In this document: positions 1 through 6,934 of the stretch, in pieces
How positions within the stretch are numbered: position 1 is the first letter of the stretch
How the letters are laid out: each line of letters starts with the position of its first letter
Program-made: the position numbers and the translations under genes
NCBI RefSeq assembly: GCF_001556865.1
Contig: NZ_LSJY01000181.1
Location: 1 to 25,364, forward strand
Length of the DNA: 25,364 nt
Source: Sphingobium sp. CCH11-B1
GTDB taxonomy: Bacteria; Pseudomonadota; Alphaproteobacteria; Sphingomonadales; Sphingomonadaceae
Reading direction: 5' to 3'
The notes under the pieces: model-generated
Told to the model about the DNA's origin: nothing
Databases searched by the model: none
What the model saw: only the letters and a program-made list of their open reading frames with translations

Positions 1-65
1 GACCATGCAGCCCGGTGACCACACCCCAAATTACACCTCATTGACGGACGTGACCTCGAACATCA

Positions 66-200
66 TCAAAAATTTCGTCCGGGGAAGAAACAGGCGCAGG
101 TCTCGATTACTTGCGCACGGGCCCAGGCGAGCGCTGCACAGAACTCCGCTTCGCTGCCGGCGGCTCCCCAATATTGTAGAAAGAATGTCACGACTTTCAT
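66..200 (-). CDS. Small protein of 44 residues, unknown function
   Basis: I do not recognise this protein. It starts with an ATG that overlaps the stop of the upstream 81-residue gene in an ATGA arrangement, and a GGAGAGG ribosome binding site lies about five bases before it. Both suggest translational coupling. The product begins MKVVTFFLQYWGAAG, is hydrophobic near the start, and contains three cysteines including a CAC motif. It ends at a TGA at 66-68. The coupling and the good ribosome binding site are seen directly; that it is a real gene is inference. It could be a chance frame. Confidence 0.4.
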   Translation of the reverse strand: MKVVTFFLQYWGAAGSEAEFCAALAWARAQVIETCACFFPGRNF

Positions 201-442
201 GGCCGCCTCTCCGTGGGGACAAACAGAGGGGCGGCAATGACGCAGGCGAGCGCACCCAATATCATTGCGATGAGCAGATCATCGACCAGTCGTTCAAATG
301 CCACGAGCAGCATCGAGAGGACCAGCATGGCCAGGCACGCTGTGATGATAGGCAAGTCTCGCGCGTGACGCCGCCCATGTCTGTTCGAGGGTGGCGCGCG
401 TCTTTCGGTGCTTTGTGTGAAGCTCAATTTATCCACGATCAT
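197..442 (-). CDS. Small two-helix membrane protein, unknown function
   Basis: The 81-residue product has a charged N-terminal part of about 30 residues, then two hydrophobic stretches (roughly residues 32-49 and 56-73) joined by a short acidic turn (ERLVDD), and ends in a charged tail. It would be an inner-membrane hairpin. AGGA lies seven bases before the ATG. The stop overlaps the start of the next 44-residue gene as ATGA. The pair lies divergent from the LysR gene with about 280 bases between, so LysR may control it; that is inference. No family is recognised. Confidence 0.45.
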   Translation of the reverse strand: MIVDKLSFTQSTERRAPPSNRHGRRHARDLPIITACLAMLVLSMLLVAFERLVDDLLIAMILGALACVIAAPLFVPTERRP

Positions 443-725
443 GGCCGTTCCTATATTCTGATCCCGCGTGCATGCGCGTTTGCATTCCCGAAGGGAAAGA
501 CCGTTTCGCTCCTCGCAGATACCGCAGCGATATCGTGCAGACGGCCGATATTGAGCTCTCGCTGGGCTGCCGGGTGGCGCTCCCCAGTGGCATGCCGGCC
601 TTCCCCTGGACGTCGATCCGGCAGGTTTGCGGGAATGATATCGATTGTCCGAACAAGGCCTCGACCCGAGGTCGGGCCGTCGTTCTGGTTAAACGTTATG
701 CCAAGCCAAAGGCTGAGGAGGTCCT
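443..725. other. Divergent intergenic region between small-gene pair and LysR gene
   Basis: This 283-base stretch separates the minus-strand small genes from the plus-strand LysR gene. LysR-family proteins usually bind such divergent regions and control the opposite gene, so regulatory sites are expected here. I see no clear inverted repeat or promoter I would defend. Open frames across it are not convincing as genes. The end of the stretch holds the GAGGAGG ribosome binding site of the LysR gene. Confidence 0.3.
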
Positions 726-1694
726 GTGTATGATGTGAAGCATCTGCGCTATTTTGTCGCCGTCGCTGCCGAGCAAAGCTTCACTCGGGGCGCTGAGCGA
801 CTGAATATGGCGCAACCACCCTTAAGTCGGCGAATCCAGGAGATGGAAGCGGAGCTTGGCGTCAAATTGTTCGATCGAGAGGCCCGTCCGCTTGCGCTTA
901 CACCGGCTGGCCAGCTTTTCTACGAGCAGGCTTTGCAAGTCATCCGCCGCGCCGAGCATATGCGTTCTACGATGAAGCGTTTCGTGGCGTCGGAGCGTCC
1001 GCGGTTCGTGATGGGGATCGTATCCTCCATGCTATATGCTAGGCTTCCCGACCTCGTGCGACGCTTTCGCAGACGTTCGCCGAATGTCGAACTCTCTCTC
1101 GTCGAAATGAACAGTGCGGAACAAATCGTCGCGCTCAAGGACGGGCGTATCAATGTCGGCTTCGGGCGGCTTCGCCTGAGCGACCCTGGAGTTCGTCGCG
1201 AGATCCTGCGCGAAGAGCCGCTGGTGGTCGCGATGGCACCGGACCACCCGCTGGCGCGAGGCGAGGGTACACTCTCGCTGACTGACTTTGGGGACTTGCC
1301 GGTTATCATTTATCCCAAGGAGCCGCGTCCGAGCTATGCTGACGTCGTCATATCGATGTTCCAGGATCTCGGCCTTTATCCTCAGATGATCGAGGTTCGA
1401 GAACTCCAGTCTGCGCTGATCATGGCGGCGGCGGGGGAGGGCGTCTGCATCGTACCGGAATCGATCCGGCGCATGGGGCGCGTCGACACCGTGTTTCGCG
1501 AGCTGGAAAGTCGGACGACCGTCCCGATGATCCTCAGCCATCGCGCCGATGATCAATCGGAGGAGCTGCACACCCTCTTTGAAGTTTTCCAGGAGGCTTA
1601 TGGGGAATGGGGGTACTCTCTGCCTCCCGGCATTGCGGGTATTGTCAGAACCGACAGCCCCGATAAGAACAATAATGGGCCGGCTCAACCTTGA
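726..1694 (+). CDS. LysR-family transcriptional regulator
   Basis: This is a full-length LysR-type regulator of 322 residues, a DNA-binding protein that senses a small effector. The N-terminal winged helix-turn-helix spans about residues 3-62, with typical LysR residues in FTRGAERLNMAQPPLSRR and LGVKLFDR. The periplasmic-binding-protein-like effector domain covers about 90-300. The ALTPAGQLFYEQA linker helix and the catechol/benzoate-type style (BenM/CatM branch) fit aromatic catabolism regulators, but the effector cannot be read from sequence. The start is a GTG preceded by GAGGAGG at a short four-base spacing. It converges on the flavin reductase gene downstream and diverges from the small-gene pair upstream. 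Confidence 0.9.
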   Translation: MYDVKHLRYFVAVAAEQSFTRGAERLNMAQPPLSRRIQEMEAELGVKLFDREARPLALTPAGQLFYEQALQVIRRAEHMRSTMKRFVASERPRFVMGIVSSMLYARLPDLVRRFRRRSPNVELSLVEMNSAEQIVALKDGRINVGFGRLRLSDPGVRREILREEPLVVAMAPDHPLARGEGTLSLTDFGDLPVIIYPKEPRPSYADVVISMFQDLGLYPQMIEVRELQSALIMAAAGEGVCIVPESIRRMGRVDTVFRELESRTTVPMILSHRADDQSEELHTLFEVFQEAYGEWGYSLPPGIAGIVRTDSPDKNNNGPAQP

Positions 1695-1718
1695 TAATGA
1701 CCCGCGCGTTGGCGTGAT

Positions 1719-1736
1719 GGCCGCGTCGCGCCGGCC
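1719..1736. terminator. GC-rich hairpin between convergent LysR and flavin reductase genes
   Basis: GGCCG and CGGCC arms face each other over an eight-base loop in the 45-base gap between two convergent genes. No T-run follows on either strand, so this is at best a weak or Rho-assisted end signal. Confidence 0.2.
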
Positions 1737-1739
1737 GCC

Positions 1740-2282
1740 TCAGACGCCAGGGGGCAGTTTGGAGCGCATTTCAGCCCGGCGATCGAACTTTCTGCCATCG
1801 GCAAGGAAAGTTCCGTCGCCGATGGCATGTACCATGCGCTGCTCTTTGCGAATTTCGTCGCGATAAGCCGCCACGCCTTCCAGTATCACGATATTCTGCC
1901 GATCGATGATCTCAGTGACCCGGCATTCAATGTTCGCCAGGCATTCACCGATCAAAGGCGCGTAAACATGTTTTGCCGGCAGCGTTGTGAGCCCGAATTT
2001 TTCAAATTTGTTCGTGTCACGCCCGGAGCAGGTTCCAATCCCGACGATAGTATCGATCATGTCGATAGTGGGAACGCCGATTACACATTCTCTTGACGTT
2101 TCGAGGGCGCGATAGGAGAAATTCCAGGGGCCTGTAGAAATTGCGAAATTCGCGCCAAACCCGATTGCCATCGTCCAGCTTATAGTCATCACGTTGGGTT
2201 TGCCGCCATCATTGGTCGTTACCAATATGACAGGCCCCGGTTCGATAAGGGTAAACGCCATGTCCAGGGGAAAACCGTGCAT
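1740..2282 (-). CDS. Flavin reductase-like FMN-binding split-barrel protein
   Basis: The 180-residue product matches the flavin reductase-like (flavoredoxin type) split-barrel family. It opens with the typical MHGFPLDMAFTLIEPGPVIL start, followed by LVTTNDGGKPNVMTISW, which forms the FMN phosphate-binding region, and the GIGTCSGRDTNKF loop. Such proteins bind FMN and reduce flavin or act as redox partners in the cytoplasm. The length is normal and no part is missing. A GGGAGGG motif lies about eleven bases before the ATG. It lies 108 bases downstream of the beta-hydroxylase gene on the same strand, so they may be cotranscribed. The substrate or partner is not evident. Confidence 0.85.
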   Translation of the reverse strand: MHGFPLDMAFTLIEPGPVILVTTNDGGKPNVMTISWTMAIGFGANFAISTGPWNFSYRALETSRECVIGVPTIDMIDTIVGIGTCSGRDTNKFEKFGLTTLPAKHVYAPLIGECLANIECRVTEIIDRQNIVILEGVAAYRDEIRKEQRMVHAIGDGTFLADGRKFDRRAEMRSKLPPGV

Positions 2283-2390
2283 GCTGGAAGCAACCCTCCC
2301 ATGATTGTAGCGATCATATCATCAGGTCTCTGGGGTGGTTTCGCAAAGGAATTCGATCATCGCGTGACCTTGGTTGCCGGTCCTTTGCGT

Positions 2391-3158
2391 CTATGGGGCG
2401 ACCTCCGTGTCGAGGTTGTCAAAGGCGGCGCCCCACTGTTCGATGTTCTTTTGCGCCTGCGAAACGAATGCCGAGCGCCGAATTCCGGCCAGAAACATCC
2501 GTGCAATCGCGCGCCCCGGTTGCCTGAGGGGCCTTTCAAACTGACAGAGAAGGACAATTCGCGTCCCGTTTGTATCGTTCCATACTTCATGTGGCCATGT
2601 GTCGTCGAATATCAGCACTTCCCCCTCGTGCCATGTGGCGTCCTGTGAACCGACCTTCATGTGCAAGCCGTCTTCACGAGGGACTTGCAGGCCTAGATGA
2701 CAGGTCAGGAGACCTTTGGTTACACCTGTATGCCGGGGAATGTGAGCGCCGGGATGCAGAATGGAGAAGAAGGCGCTGTTGAGCCCCGGAATCCTTTCAA
2801 CGAGCGATGCGGTGGCAGGGCAGCGCCTGAGATTTTCCTCGATCCGTTGCCCATATCCGATCAGGAAGAAGGACCTCCATCGATCGTCAATGGCGATGCG
2901 CATGTGGTCTGGAGAGACATCTCTGAGCGCCGGAGCCGATTTTGGGGTGCGAAGCACGGTGAGCGCTTCTTCACGTATCATCGGCCACTTCTTCCGCAGA
3001 GCCTCCGTCCAATTGAACTGTTCCGATGCCAAAACAGGGGTGTTGGGAACCAATGACCACGGTGCTATCAAGCGATTGAGAAAAGGTCTGATTTTCTTCC
3101 CCTGCCGTAATATGAAGGGGCGCTTGGCCAGGGTCGGCGATCTCTTTGGGGACTGCAT
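2391..3158 (-). CDS. Aspartyl/asparaginyl beta-hydroxylase family protein (2-oxoglutarate, Fe(II))
   Basis: The 255-residue product belongs to the AspH/LpxO-like 2-oxoglutarate-dependent dioxygenase family. Iron would be held by His143 in HIPRHTG and His190 in DDTWPHEVWN, and Arg200 in GTRIVLL would bind the 2-oxoglutarate carboxylate. The family lacks the acidic ligand of other dioxygenases, which fits. Bacterial members hydroxylate lipid A acyl chains (LpxO) or peptide aspartate/asparagine; the target here is unknown. The chosen ATG has AAGGT five bases upstream; another in-frame ATG eight codons earlier (3182) is possible. A short basic N-terminal tail precedes the domain, and no membrane helix is obvious, which argues mildly against a membrane LpxO. 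Confidence 0.85.
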   Translation of the reverse strand: MQSPKRSPTLAKRPFILRQGKKIRPFLNRLIAPWSLVPNTPVLASEQFNWTEALRKKWPMIREEALTVLRTPKSAPALRDVSPDHMRIAIDDRWRSFFLIGYGQRIEENLRRCPATASLVERIPGLNSAFFSILHPGAHIPRHTGVTKGLLTCHLGLQVPREDGLHMKVGSQDATWHEGEVLIFDDTWPHEVWNDTNGTRIVLLCQFERPLRQPGRAIARMFLAGIRRSAFVSQAQKNIEQWGAAFDNLDTEVAP

Positions 3159-3562
3159 CCTGACCTTGTTATCCTTGTACATTCCATCACGACAGGAAGT
3201 TGCAGCTCGCCCGCAGGGGGGCATGCGGCGCGAGCTGCATCACGAGGAGGTTGACGATGCATAGCTAGTGGCATCGGCAAGATCCGTTTGGGAGAGGCGG
3301 ATACGGAACTCCAACCAACCTCGTTACCGGCGCTGGAAATCATCCGGCGCGGACGGCTCATGCGTCCTTTATACTGCGGATGGAAACACCATTTCGATCC
3401 CGTGGCTATACCGTCACGATATGACGGCAAGACAGGATGGGCTTTGCCGAACCCCGAACAGTAGTCCTGCCCCGCGCAGCCAGCATCTCGCCGTTCGGAT
3501 TGAGGATCGGATTGGAAGGGGCGCAGGTCCTGGGCTGATCGCAGCGGAAAGGAGCATTTATT

Positions 3563-3655
3563 ATGGGAGCGGTTCTTGCCGGGAATGGCATCCCACTCGA
3601 TCATCTTCGCAAGGTGCTTCCCAATGAAACAGGCGCTTCAAGCCCCGATGGGTGA
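3563..3655 (+). CDS. Possible 30-residue micro-ORF
   Basis: An ATG preceded by AAAGGAG at ten-base spacing opens a 30-codon frame beginning MGAVLAGNGIPLDHLRKV and ending DG before TGA. The codons look coding-like and the ribosome binding site is the best one in the surrounding gene-poor stretch. The product is not recognised. It could equally be the surviving start of a decayed gene, since an 11-G run follows 15 bases later. Confidence 0.25.
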   Translation: MGAVLAGNGIPLDHLRKVLPNETGASSPDG

Positions 3656-3669
3656 ACCGCATTGCGTGC

Positions 3670-3680
3670 GGGGGGGGGGG
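3670..3680. repeat. Homopolymeric tract of 11 G
   Basis: Eleven consecutive G bases stand between the 30-codon micro-ORF and the end of ompW. Such tracts slip during replication and can switch genes on and off, but here no convincing frame crosses it. A sequencing or assembly length error is also possible. Confidence 0.6.
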
Positions 3681-3837
3681 ACTTAGCCGTCCAGTGCATC
3701 ATTCACCTTGTCTTCCAATGCCGGCTGATTCAGCCGTGCATCATCGGAGATCCGCATGCGGCGACGGCACCATAGGCTATGGCCGAATGATTGCGCTGAC
3801 TGTCATAGATGCTGCTTCGGTGTTTGGTCGCTACCAT

Positions 3838-4503
3838 TCAAAACCGGACTTGAACGCCGCCATAGGCGATCGCAGGATTCATGCGTAGATGGGCGGATCC
3901 TGGAGCGAGGCCCGCGGGGGTCGGCAGATCGAACCGGACATCTGTGCTGGTCCATGTCTTCATTGCGGCAAGGAAGATACCGAAGCGCTGATTGACGGGA
4001 ATGTCGACGCCGCCGGCGATAGCAGGGCCGATGGTATTGGCGGCTCGAATATGCTGCAGGAGGCCGTCCTGATTTTTCAGCACGATGGTCCAGTTGAAGC
4101 CTGCGCCGAGATAAGGCTGGATGCCGCCCGACTTGCCGAAATGGTAGCGCACTGTGTAGGTGCCCGGCGCATAGCGCACTTTTCCAAGTGTTCCTGCGCC
4201 CGAGAGGGTGCCTGCTGCGGTGAGAGTTGTCTTGGGCGGTGCGCCTGCGGTCGCCGCGAGCGAAATGTGCGGAGTGATATGGAAGCCGATTTCAAATACG
4301 ACGGTCGTGTTATCTGACAGAGTGCCATCTGCACCCTCGAGAGATTGGCCTCCAACTTTAACATTGGCCTTTTCGTCGAAGATAATTCGGGACGCCCCAG
4401 CTCTGACGTAAAATTTCTGGTCTTTGACCGGTAAATACTGGGCATCCGCCGAGCCTGCTGCGCAGCCGACGGTAAACGCAAAAAGTGCGCAGAAACTTCT
4501 CAT
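3838..4503 (-). CDS. ompW: OmpW-family outer-membrane beta-barrel protein
   Basis: The 221-residue product has a cleavable signal peptide (MRSFCALFAFTVGCAAGSADAQ) and then an eight-stranded barrel pattern of the OmpW family. Recognisable parts are KFYVRAGASRI, VFEIGFHITPHISLAATAG, the YHFG...IQPYLGAGFNW segment, and a C-terminal strand ending in phenylalanine (YGGVQVRF), the usual signal for barrel insertion. OmpW proteins form narrow hydrophobic pores for small nonpolar compounds and respond to stress. The start at 4503 is preferred over an upstream ATG at 4557 because it has a GGGGAGG site and a proper signal peptide. It is divergent from the sigma-factor gene; a link in regulation is possible but not shown. 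Confidence 0.85.
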   Translation of the reverse strand: MRSFCALFAFTVGCAAGSADAQYLPVKDQKFYVRAGASRIIFDEKANVKVGGQSLEGADGTLSDNTTVVFEIGFHITPHISLAATAGAPPKTTLTAAGTLSGAGTLGKVRYAPGTYTVRYHFGKSGGIQPYLGAGFNWTIVLKNQDGLLQHIRAANTIGPAIAGGVDIPVNQRFGIFLAAMKTWTSTDVRFDLPTPAGLAPGSAHLRMNPAIAYGGVQVRF

Positions 4504-4617
4504 GCTTCCTGACCTCCCCTTCGTCGCAGTTTGCGATCGTTTTTTATGGTGACTCAACTTCTCTGGTCAGAGTGGTCGAGGGTGGACGGCCAGGTCCAAC
4601 ACTGATTCTATATTATG

Positions 4618-4623
4618 ATTATA
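4618..4623 (-). promoter_or_regulatory. TATAAT-like -10 element upstream of ompW
   Basis: A perfect TATAAT on the minus strand lies in the AT-rich patch about 115 bases before the ompW start. No good -35 sequence is found at the usual spacing, so the assignment is weak. Confidence 0.25.
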
Positions 4624-4711
4624 CCTATAAGGTCTAATCCTGAGCCTTTCGCAGGCGAAACAGAAGAGATACAGTCCAGCAGGCGACTTTAATAAAGGGG
4701 GGTGGTTCATC

Positions 4712-4765
4712 ATGTCCAATGCCGTGTGCGATGGCACGGTCACCAAAAGGGCTTTCCTTCGGTGA
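4712..4765 (+). CDS. Possible 17-residue leader peptide
   Basis: The frame begins MSNAVCDGTV and is preceded by AAAGGGGGG about eight to ten bases upstream, the strongest ribosome binding site in this intergenic region. Its TGA stop forms most of the loop of a perfect six-base-pair hairpin. It could be a regulatory leader peptide or a chance frame. The next gene on the strand, the sigma factor, lies about 390 bases downstream, which is far for classical attenuation. Confidence 0.2.
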   Translation: MSNAVCDGTVTKRAFLR

Positions 4766-4771
4766 CGAAGG
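4756..4771. promoter_or_regulatory. Perfect hairpin CCTTCG-GTGA-CGAAGG
   Basis: Six-base arms with a four-base loop that contains the stop codon of the upstream 17-codon frame. No T-run follows, so it is not a standard terminator. Confidence 0.3.
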
Positions 4772-5028
4772 CTGGATCGCCGCGGCGCAAACGGGGCGGC
4801 AGAATGCGGGCCTTTCCCTTGCGTAACGTGACTTTAGTCAGGTTATTTTCCTGTAAGGCTCAAATATTAGCCGCTCGGGAAAATGCGTTGGGATAAAGAG
4901 GTGCAGAAGAGCAATCCCGCCACCAGTGACCCGTGTGAGCCTTTTTCCGCGCGGCGATGGCTCGGGGCGCGGGGGAGTTGCGGGCGCAAGGGCTTGGTGC
5001 CTTCTCAGAAGGTCAGCTCTGCCAGGGT

Positions 5029-5056
5029 TTGGACGGCAAGCATTGTTCATTATTAT
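5029..5056 (+). promoter_or_regulatory. Candidate promoter of the sigma-factor gene (TTGGAC-16-TATTAT)
   Basis: TTGGAC at 5029-5034 and TATTAT at 5051-5056 are separated by 16 bases and lie about 95 bases before the sigma-factor start. The match to a housekeeping promoter is fair, not strong. Confidence 0.3.
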
Positions 5057-5151
5057 CGGACATTTATTCGCGCGCAAATTGAGCGACCACGTATCAGTAA
5101 ACCTCAGTGCGCGGGGGCAGGGCAATCGGGGCAGACATTCGAGGTCGGCCT

Positions 5152-5709
5152 ATGGCTGAGGGTGGAGGGGATCCGGATTGGACCACTGCGAGTGAATTCA
5201 CACGGCGCGGTCGAGATGCTGTTGAATGGCTCGTCTCGACCCTGATTACTGATTACGATCTGCTCCATGCAAGGCTGAGCCGTCGTTTTGGATCGGACGA
5301 GCTCGCCACGGAGACGCTCCATGACATCTATCTGAAGCTGCGGTCAGATCCCCAAATCGATTATGTACGCCACCCGCGCTCTTACCTCTACAGGATGTCG
5401 ATCAACCAGACGCTGAACCGGTACCGCAAGGAAGCGCGTTCCGTAACCGTCGATCCTGCGGTTACCGTGACGATACCTGATGACGCTCCCGATCCGGAGC
5501 GCATGGCGCTTGCTTCTGACGAGATGAGGAGAGCAATCGAGCATCTCCACCGATTGCCGCGTCGACAACGGGATATATTCCTGGCGCGATGGCGGGATGC
5601 AAAGACCCAGATCGAAATCGCGGCTGAGTTTGGTCTTCATAAACGGACCGTGCAGAAGGAACTGGATCGCGCAGAACGCTATCTTCGAAAAAAGCTGGGA
5701 CTGTCGTAG
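5152..5709 (+). CDS. FecI-type ECF RNA polymerase sigma factor
   Basis: The 185-residue protein has the two ECF sigma regions. Region 2 spans about residues 25-90 (LHARLSRRFGSDELATETLHDIYLKL, then HPRSYLYRMSINQTLNRYRKE). Region 4 spans about 120-180 (LHRLPRRQRDIFLARWRDAKTQIEIAAEFGLHKRTVQKEL). These are typical of the FecI branch, which usually drives iron-siderophore receptor genes and is controlled by a membrane FecR sensor. No FecR or TonB receptor is seen downstream, where an AraC regulator follows instead. The start at 5152 has GAGG seven bases upstream; the frame stays open 15 codons further up without a better start. Confidence 0.85.
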   Translation: MAEGGGDPDWTTASEFTRRGRDAVEWLVSTLITDYDLLHARLSRRFGSDELATETLHDIYLKLRSDPQIDYVRHPRSYLYRMSINQTLNRYRKEARSVTVDPAVTVTIPDDAPDPERMALASDEMRRAIEHLHRLPRRQRDIFLARWRDAKTQIEIAAEFGLHKRTVQKELDRAERYLRKKLGLS

Positions 5710-5725
5710 CCGTGACAGGTTGGTG

Positions 5726-5754
5726 GCCGTCGTAACGCGCCGACCCGCGACGGC
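5726..5754. terminator. Hairpin downstream of the sigma-factor gene
   Basis: Seven-base arms GCCGTCG and CGACGGC face each other over a 15-base loop just after the sigma-factor stop. No T-run follows; an A-run comes about ten bases later. It may end or pause transcription, but weakly supported. Confidence 0.25.
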
Positions 5755-5935
5755 AAGCATCGCGAAAAAAAACGCCGCCTTTGAGGTCACGGAAGTGTCT
5801 TTCCTCCGGGACATTGAGGACCGCTTCCCCCGGACGACGAGCGTCTGCTTGTCGTTTCCGGTCAGGTGGCGGTCAAGGAGGCAAGGCGTCTAGGTTCCAG
5901 TCGCCATAGATTGCCTCACACCCAAGGGGGTCGCC

Positions 5936-5956
5936 ATGGCGACAGGTAAGGCGTGA
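5936..5956 (+). promoter_or_regulatory. Six-codon upstream ORF coupled to the AraC start
   Basis: AAGGGGG precedes an ATG that opens a six-codon frame (MATGKA). Its TGA overlaps the GTG start of the AraC gene as GTGA. If translated, it would deliver ribosomes to that GTG, which lacks a good site of its own. Chance is possible for so short a frame. Confidence 0.25.
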
Positions 5957-6414
5957 GTGCTATCACGAGGGCGAGTGCCGATGCGCCGCGACGAGGGGGG
6001 GAATCCGGCAAATTTGAGCGACATAAGAGGCGCGGTACAGGTTCCGCACTGTCCGTACCGCTCCTTGCACCATGGCAGGTCAGGGTCGCGACCACAGCAA
6101 TGGCGAGAGATCTCAGTATCGTGGTCTCGATCAAGGAGATCGCTTTTCTTTGCCATCTTTCCCTGAGCTACTTCGTCAGGGCATTCTCAAATACGACTGG
6201 CCTCACGCCTTATGCCTGGTTCATGCGGCAGCGCATCGACCATGCTGAAGAACTATTGGAAAGTTCGGATCTGTCTCTTGCGCAAGTCGCCCTGGAATGT
6301 GGCTTTTCGGATCAGGCCCACTTCACCAAGGCGTTCGCCAGAGCCACGGGCATGACGCCTGCCAGAAGGCGTCGAGAAGTCGTGCGCCTATCTGAACATG
6401 AGCGCACGATATAA
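5953..6414 (+). CDS. Small AraC-type DNA-binding regulator
   Basis: The C-terminal 100 residues form a standard AraC/XylS double helix-turn-helix: SIKEIAFLCHLSLSYFVRAF, then TTGLTPYAWFMRQRIDHAEELL, then LAQVALECGFSDQAHFTKAF and ATGMTPARRRR. The LLAPWQVR segment just before is typical of short AraC regulators in sphingomonads and rhizobia that have no ligand-binding domain. The total of 153 residues therefore need not mean truncation. The first 45 residues are basic and uninformative, and the GTG start is uncertain; a later ATG near 6100 would remove part of the first helix. It follows the sigma-factor gene after 243 bases, in which I see no FecR-like sequence. Confidence 0.75.
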   Translation: MSAITRASADAPRRGGESGKFERHKRRGTGSALSVPLLAPWQVRVATTAMARDLSIVVSIKEIAFLCHLSLSYFVRAFSNTTGLTPYAWFMRQRIDHAEELLESSDLSLAQVALECGFSDQAHFTKAFARATGMTPARRRREVVRLSEHERTI

Positions 6415-6450
6415 GCGGACCTTGTCGTGGCCCTTCGATGATTGATCCCA

Positions 6451-6816
6451 TTACACCTCGCTCCGCTCTGCGGCTCGCCGCCGAGCGGTCTTTAGCAGAG
6501 CCTCGTCGAATTCCGGGCGGTTCCAGCGGCTACCGGCCTTTAGGGATAAAAGGTCTTCCATGTGGCTGATGAATGTATAGACCTTGTTGACCACCTCGAT
6601 CATGAGGGCTTTCATTTCCGGGTCCGAGATCCTGGATACCTCGTTCCAGGGTATTTCTCCGAATGGCGTGACGACCTTCACGTCGCTATAGTCCCCCGTC
6701 AGACTTTCCGGCACTGTTCCGGCATGAATGTCCTCGAGCCGCGTATTGCGGACGCATTGCTCGACAAGAGCCAGAGCGATCCGGCGGACGGCTGCATCTG
6801 GTAGATCCCTGGTCAA
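6451..6816 (-). CDS. Conserved-looking protein of about 121 residues, unknown function
   Basis: I cannot name this family. The sequence is well-formed and coding-like, with VRRIALALVEQCVRNTRLEDIH near the start, a central TGDYSDVKVVTPFGEIPW, and a helical SRISDPEMKALMIEVVNKVYTF segment, ending in a basic tail. No signal peptide or membrane helix is seen, so it is probably cytoplasmic. Only TTG starts are available: the one at 6816 has GGGAG six bases upstream and is preferred, while one at 6840 has no site. A stop lies just upstream of that. It lies on the same strand as, and about 120 bases after, the nucleotidyltransferase-HEPN gene and could be its partner. Confidence 0.6.
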   Translation of the reverse strand: MTRDLPDAAVRRIALALVEQCVRNTRLEDIHAGTVPESLTGDYSDVKVVTPFGEIPWNEVSRISDPEMKALMIEVVNKVYTFISHMEDLLSLKAGSRWNRPEFDEALLKTARRRAAERSEV

Positions 6817-6934
6817 GTCCGTCTCCCGCTTCGCTGTCAAAGACAGCCACGCCTGCGCACTGGCCTGGATCGGAGGCGCGCGCTAATAGACGACCACAAG
6901 GAAATTGATCGCGCAATTGAAAAAAAAGCTGCTT

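Larger units (their letters stand above)
3159..3837. other. Gene-poor stretch with an 11-G run
   Basis: About 680 bases between the beta-hydroxylase gene and ompW hold no gene I can recognise on either strand. Open frames here are short, rich in Arg, Ser and Pro and lack domain-like sequence. It contains one micro-ORF with a good ribosome binding site (3563-3655, listed separately) and a homopolymer of 11 G at 3670-3680. No transposase fragment or inverted terminal repeat was found by eye. It may be decayed coding DNA. Confidence 0.5.
4504..5151. other. Long divergent intergenic region between ompW and the sigma-factor gene
   Basis: About 650 bases with no convincing gene. It holds an AT-rich patch (about 4603-4635) with a TATAAT on the ompW strand, a 17-codon micro-ORF with a strong ribosome binding site, a hairpin at 4756-4771 spanning that ORF's stop, and a promoter-like pair before the sigma-factor gene. 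Longer frames on the minus strand are Pro/Arg rich and look like shadows. The length suggests substantial regulatory content or a decayed gene. Confidence 0.45.

Noticed and set aside
5..733. A 242-codon plus-strand frame over the left edge
   Set aside because: Its translation is Arg/Pro/Ser rich with no recognisable domain, and it opposes the coupled small genes with better ribosome binding sites.
472..738. A possible PilZ-like fragment (DRFAPRRYRSDI) before the LysR gene
   Set aside because: The resemblance is limited to a few basic residues and the rest of the frame does not follow a PilZ domain.
3068..3604. A 178-codon minus-strand frame upstream of the beta-hydroxylase
   Set aside because: The sequence has no family signature and partly overlaps the 5' part of the beta-hydroxylase gene in another frame.
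4838..5125. A 95-codon minus-strand frame upstream of the sigma-factor gene
   Set aside because: Its composition is Pro/Arg rich, with no domain or ribosome binding site, and it covers the likely sigma-factor promoter.
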